From contig AP018533.1 of NCBI GenBank assembly GCA_003573975.1, forward strand, positions 1,116,001 through 1,180,000: 64,000 bases of DNA, in the 5' to 3' direction. Shown one piece after another: positions 61,173 to 64,000 of this stretch. Positions within the stretch are counted from its first letter, which is position 1; each line of letters opens with the position of its first letter. A program made the position numbers and the translations under genes. The notes under the pieces are model-generated. The model did no database searches and was not told the origin of the DNA. It worked only from the letters and a program-made list of their open reading frames with translations. This DNA comes from Clostridiales bacterium CCNA10. GTDB taxonomy: Bacteria > Bacillota > Clostridia > Oscillospirales > Oscillospiraceae.

Positions 61173-61190
61173 AGTTAGCATAATCTAACC
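61173..61190. promoter_or_regulatory. Metal box of the ECF transporter operon
   Basis: AGTTAGCATAATCTAACC, 17 bases before the first ECF gene. A CATAAT lies inside the box, so if it is the -10 the box covers it. The region 61037-61172 otherwise holds no gene. Confidence 0.7.
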
Positions 61191-61207
61191 AAAAAGGAGA
61201 GAACATT

Positions 61208-61813
61208 ATGTCTGAACCAGTCAAGAGCCGCGGGATGAGCGGCAAAGATGTCATTACCGTGGGGATTTTCTCCGCCATTTACTTTGTCATCAACTTTGCC
61301 TTTATGCTTCTGGGCGGGCTGCACCCGCTGCTTTGGATCTTGATGCCGGGCTTTATCGCTCTGTTTACCGGCATTCCATATCTCATGATGTGCGCCAAGG
61401 TGCAGAAGGTGGGCTCCGTCCTGTTGATGGGGCTCATCACGGGCCTCATTTACTATGTCACCGGGCAATTCACCGTCGTGATCCTGGTATCCTTCGTTCT
61501 GGCCTGCGGCTTGGCTGAAATTACCCGTGTCATCACCCACTACCGGAGCATGGCCGGCAACCTGGTATCCTTTGTGCTGTTCTCTGTGGGCATGGTGGGC
61601 TCTCCGCTCCCGATCTGGCTGATGCGGGAAGACTTCCTGCGGCAGATCACAGAACAGGGGATGCCGGCGGACTATGTGAATACTCTGGCGGCCCTTTCCT
61701 CCAATGGGATGCTGATTGTTCTGTTCCTGGCCCCTGTTGTGGGCGCAATCATTGGCGGCATCCTTGCCCGCGCCATGTTCCGCAAGCACTTTGAAAAGGC
61801 TGGCCTGGTGTAA
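61208..61813 (+). CDS. ECF transporter substrate-specific (S) component
   Basis: A 201-residue membrane protein with about six segments, of the MptD/Trep_Strep group of S components (KDVITVGIFSAIYFVINFAF at the start). The substrates of this group are not established. It is first in the operon: the energising T protein begins one base after its stop, then the A protein. Under metal-box control it may take up a metal complex, a siderophore piece or a vitamin needed for metal use. The start ATG 61208 follows AAGGAGAG. Confidence 0.8.
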   Translation: MSEPVKSRGMSGKDVITVGIFSAIYFVINFAFMLLGGLHPLLWILMPGFIALFTGIPYLMMCAKVQKVGSVLLMGLITGLIYYVTGQFTVVILVSFVLACGLAEITRVITHYRSMAGNLVSFVLFSVGMVGSPLPIWLMREDFLRQITEQGMPADYVNTLAALSSNGMLIVLFLAPVVGAIIGGILARAMFRKHFEKAGLV

Positions 61814-61814
61814 G

Positions 61815-62489
61815 ATGGGGAACGGAAAGAAATCGATCTTTGACCCGAGAGCCGGACTGTGGATACTGATCGCCGCCAATATCATCGCGTTCAGCGACCA
61901 TACTCTGTGGGTGGAACTGGCACTGATCGCTCTGCTGCTGGCGTTGATGATCGTCCACAGAAGATTTACAATGGCAGTTAAATGGGCTGTTGGGTATTGC
62001 GCCCTGCTGGTCTTTCAACAGGTGATCCTGCCGGCATCGCCTATGATCATCGCCACCAGCTTTACCATCTTTGCCACCTATACCCGCCGGATGTTCCCCT
62101 GCCTGATGACTGGATCGCTGATGTTGAAATGCACTCCTCTGCGCTACCTGATTGTAGGGCTGCGGCAGTTACATATTCCCCAGAAGCTGATCGTGGCTAT
62201 ATCCGTGACGCTGCGGTACTTCCCCGCTATCCGGGAGGAGATCGGCCACATCCGGGACGCGATGAAGCTGCGGAATATCCGGGGACTCAGCCGTTTGGAG
62301 TGTACGGTGATGCCCCTCATGGTGTCCGCTACGGAGACGGCAGAGGAGCTCTCTGCGGCGGCCGTGACCCGAGGAATCGAAAATCCAGCCCGAAAGACCA
62401 GCGCTGTGTCTCTGCGCCTAATGCCGGCAGACCTGACGGGGATGCTGTTGGTCCTGGCCTTGCTGATAGGCTCATTTGTGGTACAATAA
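61815..62489 (+). CDS. ECF transporter transmembrane (T) component
   Basis: A 224-residue EcfT protein with five to six membrane segments and the ATPase-contact helices with Ala-Arg/Ala-X-Arg-like motifs (MKLRNIRG; AAAVTRGIENPARKT). ATG 61815 is one base after the previous stop, so translation is coupled. T components join the S component to the ATPase pair. The following gene carries two ATPase domains in one chain, so S, T and a fused A complete the transporter. Confidence 0.85.
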   Translation: MGNGKKSIFDPRAGLWILIAANIIAFSDHTLWVELALIALLLALMIVHRRFTMAVKWAVGYCALLVFQQVILPASPMIIATSFTIFATYTRRMFPCLMTGSLMLKCTPLRYLIVGLRQLHIPQKLIVAISVTLRYFPAIREEIGHIRDAMKLRNIRGLSRLECTVMPLMVSATETAEELSAAAVTRGIENPARKTSAVSLRLMPADLTGMLLVLALLIGSFVVQ

Positions 62490-62501
62490 GGGGGAGTGAC
62501 A

Positions 62502-63884
62502 ATGATAGGGTTGGAACAGGTTTCCTTTGGCTATGGAGAAAAACAGGAAACGCTTTCCCATGTCAGCGCCACTGTTGCCCGCGGAGAGTGCGTCCTGCTG
62601 TGCGGGGCCTCCGGCTGCGGAAAGACCACAGTGACGAAGCTGATCAACGGCCTGATCCCGGCTTTTACTCCCGGATGCCGTCTGGAAGGACAGGTGATGG
62701 TAAACGGGCTTGCGCCGCGGGAAACACCCATGTATGAACTGGCCCAGCGGGTAGGCTCTGTGTTTCAAAATCCAAAGTCCCAGTTTTTTAATCTGGACAC
62801 CGACAGCGAACTGGCCTTTGGGCTGGAAAATGAGGGCCGTCCGCCGGAAGAGATCCGCCGCCGCGTGGAGCAGGTCGCGGAAACGCTGCATCTCCAGGAC
62901 CTGCGGGGAAAAAACATCTTTTCTCTGTCCGGCGGGCAAAAACAGCTTCTGGCCTTTGGCTCCGTCTATGCCATGGGCCCCGAAATCTATGTGCTGGACG
63001 AGCCGACGGCCAATCTGGATCAGGAGGCCATTGCCCGCCTCCACGACCAGCTCGCCGCTTTGAAGCGGCAGGGCTGCACAATCGTGGTGGCGGAGCACCG
63101 CCTGTACTTTCTCACCGATCTCATCGACCGGGCGTTTTATCTTCGGAGCGGGGTGCTGGAGCGCGTCTTCACCGGGGAGCAGTTTCGCAGCCTGCCAGAC
63201 CCGGAGCGGGAGGCCCTGGGGCTGCGTACTCTGACCCCGGCGGTATGCACGCTCCCCTCTGTGGAATCGGCCGGTACCAAAGAAGGTTTATCTATTGAGG
63301 GGCTGGCCTGTGCTTTCCGCAAGGAAGCACCTGTATTCCGAGACCTGTCCTTTTCCGCCCGCCCCGGCGAGGTGGTGGCGATCACCGGACCCAACGGCGT
63401 GGGCAAGACCACCCTTTCCCGCTGCCTTTGCGGGCTGCTGAAAGAACAAGCGGGACAAATTCTGCTGAATGGAAAGCCTCTGGATCGAAAAGGCCGCCAG
63501 CGGTCGGCTTTCTGTGTCATGCAGGATGTAAACCATCAACTGTTCTCCGACAGCGTGTGGGGAGAGTGCCGGATGTCCGCGCCGGAGGCATCTGACGATC
63601 AGATTTCGGAGGTGCTGGACAGCCTCCACCTGCTGCCGTTTCGGGAGCGGCATCCGATGTCTCTCTCCGGGGGGCAGAAGCAGAGGCTGGCAGTGGCTAC
63701 GGCGCTGCTGTCGGAGAAACCGGTGCTGATTTTTGACGAGCCCACCAGCGGTTTGGACTATGCCCGCATGGTGGAGGTGTCTGGGGTGATCCGCAGTCTG
63801 GCAAGGCATGAGCGGATCGTTCTGGTGGTCACCCATGACCAGGAATTCATGCAGAGAGCCTGTGACCGGGTGCTGCGATTGTAA
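62502..63884 (+). CDS. ECF transporter ATPase, two ABC domains fused
   Basis: A 460-residue energy-coupling ATPase in which two nucleotide-binding domains are fused, in place of separate EcfA and EcfA'. Domain 1: Walker A GASGCGKTT, signature LSGGQKQL, Walker B IYVLDEPTANLD, H-loop VVAEHRLYFL. Domain 2: Walker A GPNGVGKTT, signature LSGGQKQRL, Walker B VLIFDEPTSGLD, LVVTHDQEF. ATG 62502 is six bases after GGGGGAG; an in-frame GTG at 62496 is less likely. It follows the T gene by 12 bases and precedes an AraC gene. Confidence 0.9.
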   Translation: MIGLEQVSFGYGEKQETLSHVSATVARGECVLLCGASGCGKTTVTKLINGLIPAFTPGCRLEGQVMVNGLAPRETPMYELAQRVGSVFQNPKSQFFNLDTDSELAFGLENEGRPPEEIRRRVEQVAETLHLQDLRGKNIFSLSGGQKQLLAFGSVYAMGPEIYVLDEPTANLDQEAIARLHDQLAALKRQGCTIVVAEHRLYFLTDLIDRAFYLRSGVLERVFTGEQFRSLPDPEREALGLRTLTPAVCTLPSVESAGTKEGLSIEGLACAFRKEAPVFRDLSFSARPGEVVAITGPNGVGKTTLSRCLCGLLKEQAGQILLNGKPLDRKGRQRSAFCVMQDVNHQLFSDSVWGECRMSAPEASDDQISEVLDSLHLLPFRERHPMSLSGGQKQRLAVATALLSEKPVLIFDEPTSGLDYARMVEVSGVIRSLARHERIVLVVTHDQEFMQRACDRVLRL

Positions 63885-63897
63885 AAGGAGAAATTTC

Positions 63898-64000
63898 ATG
63901 CTGGAGCAAGTAATGGCAGACAACGGATTCCCTGTCCCGCTGGTGGAGGGTGGAAACTGCCGGGTCTTTCAGTTTCACAGCGGTACCGGGGAGGGGATCA
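63898..64000 (+). CDS. AraC-family regulator, cut by the window edge
   Basis: ATG 63898 follows AAAAGGAG, 13 bases after the ECF ATPase stop. Only 34 residues are in the window, but GGNCRVFQFHSGTGEG aligns with GKNCSVYKMENETGEG of the AraC protein at 49240, so it is very probably a fourth AraC regulator, ending the ECF operon as AraC genes do in the other metal units. Confidence 0.65.
   Translation, partial: MLEQVMADNGFPVPLVEGGNCRVFQFHSGTGEGI

Noticed and set aside
1-64000. CRISPR array, tRNA, rRNA or intact transposase/integrase
   Set aside because: I looked for regular repeat-spacer patterns, tRNA cloverleaf ends and recombinase motifs and saw none; this is by eye, so a short tRNA could be missed.

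Overview
The window comes from a moderately GC-rich Gram-positive anaerobe, most likely a gut Clostridia/Oscillospiraceae relative (Flavonifractor- or Lawsonibacter-like; this is inference from gene content and style, not a database match). Visible support: feoA/feoB with a Cys-rich FeoB partner, DtxR-type regulators, lipoprotein substrate-binding proteins, strong GGAGG ribosome-binding sites, and a Bacillota-type conjugation module (VirB4, NlpC/P60, PrgI, TraG/VirD4).

Layout. About 1-17.9 kb is part of an integrative and conjugative element, read left to right as one packed operon with many overlapping genes: a WY-repeat protein cut by the window edge, a membrane-anchored NlpC/P60 hydrolase, PrgI-like protein, VirB4, a superfamily-2 helicase with helicase-associated repeats, an HD-GYP-like protein, conserved element genes, VirD4/TraG and an S1-domain protein. 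Cargo and control genes follow (AAA/DUF4143 ATPase, surface protein, a strongly supported small structured RNA, a zinc-finger protein, a sigma factor), ending at a strong terminator. No relaxase or integrase lies in the window. A SEC-C protein at 18-19 kb separates this from the chromosome-like part.

From 19.7 to 64 kb the window is dominated by one apparent metal (probably iron) regulon. An 18-bp inverted repeat, consensus GGTTAGCAAATACTAACC, occurs ten times plus one degenerate copy, nearly always just upstream of a transport or metal-handling operon: a ferrosome-like cluster (HMA protein, AraC regulator, two small membrane proteins, P1B-6-type ATPase); a NitT/TauT-type ABC importer with two cupins; a Crp/Fnr gene divergent from a giant double-ASKHA/DUF2229 protein; feoAB; a ZIP transporter; an exporter-fold ABC pair; a peptide/nickel-type ABC importer; a second exporter-fold ABC pair; and an ECF transporter. 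Three DtxR paralogues with different predicted metal ligands and four AraC regulators (one cut by the right edge) lie among them. I infer that this is a siderophore/metallophore scavenging and iron storage island controlled by DtxR proteins globally and by AraC proteins that may sense particular substrates locally.

Interrupting this is an AT-richer island (32.2-36.4 kb) of seven co-directional genes that I do not recognise. Decay is visible: a DUF4491 pseudogene next to an intact copy elsewhere, a response-regulator DNA-binding-domain remnant with two homopolymer frameshifts, and a possible transporter fragment. I saw no tRNA, rRNA, CRISPR array or intact transposase.
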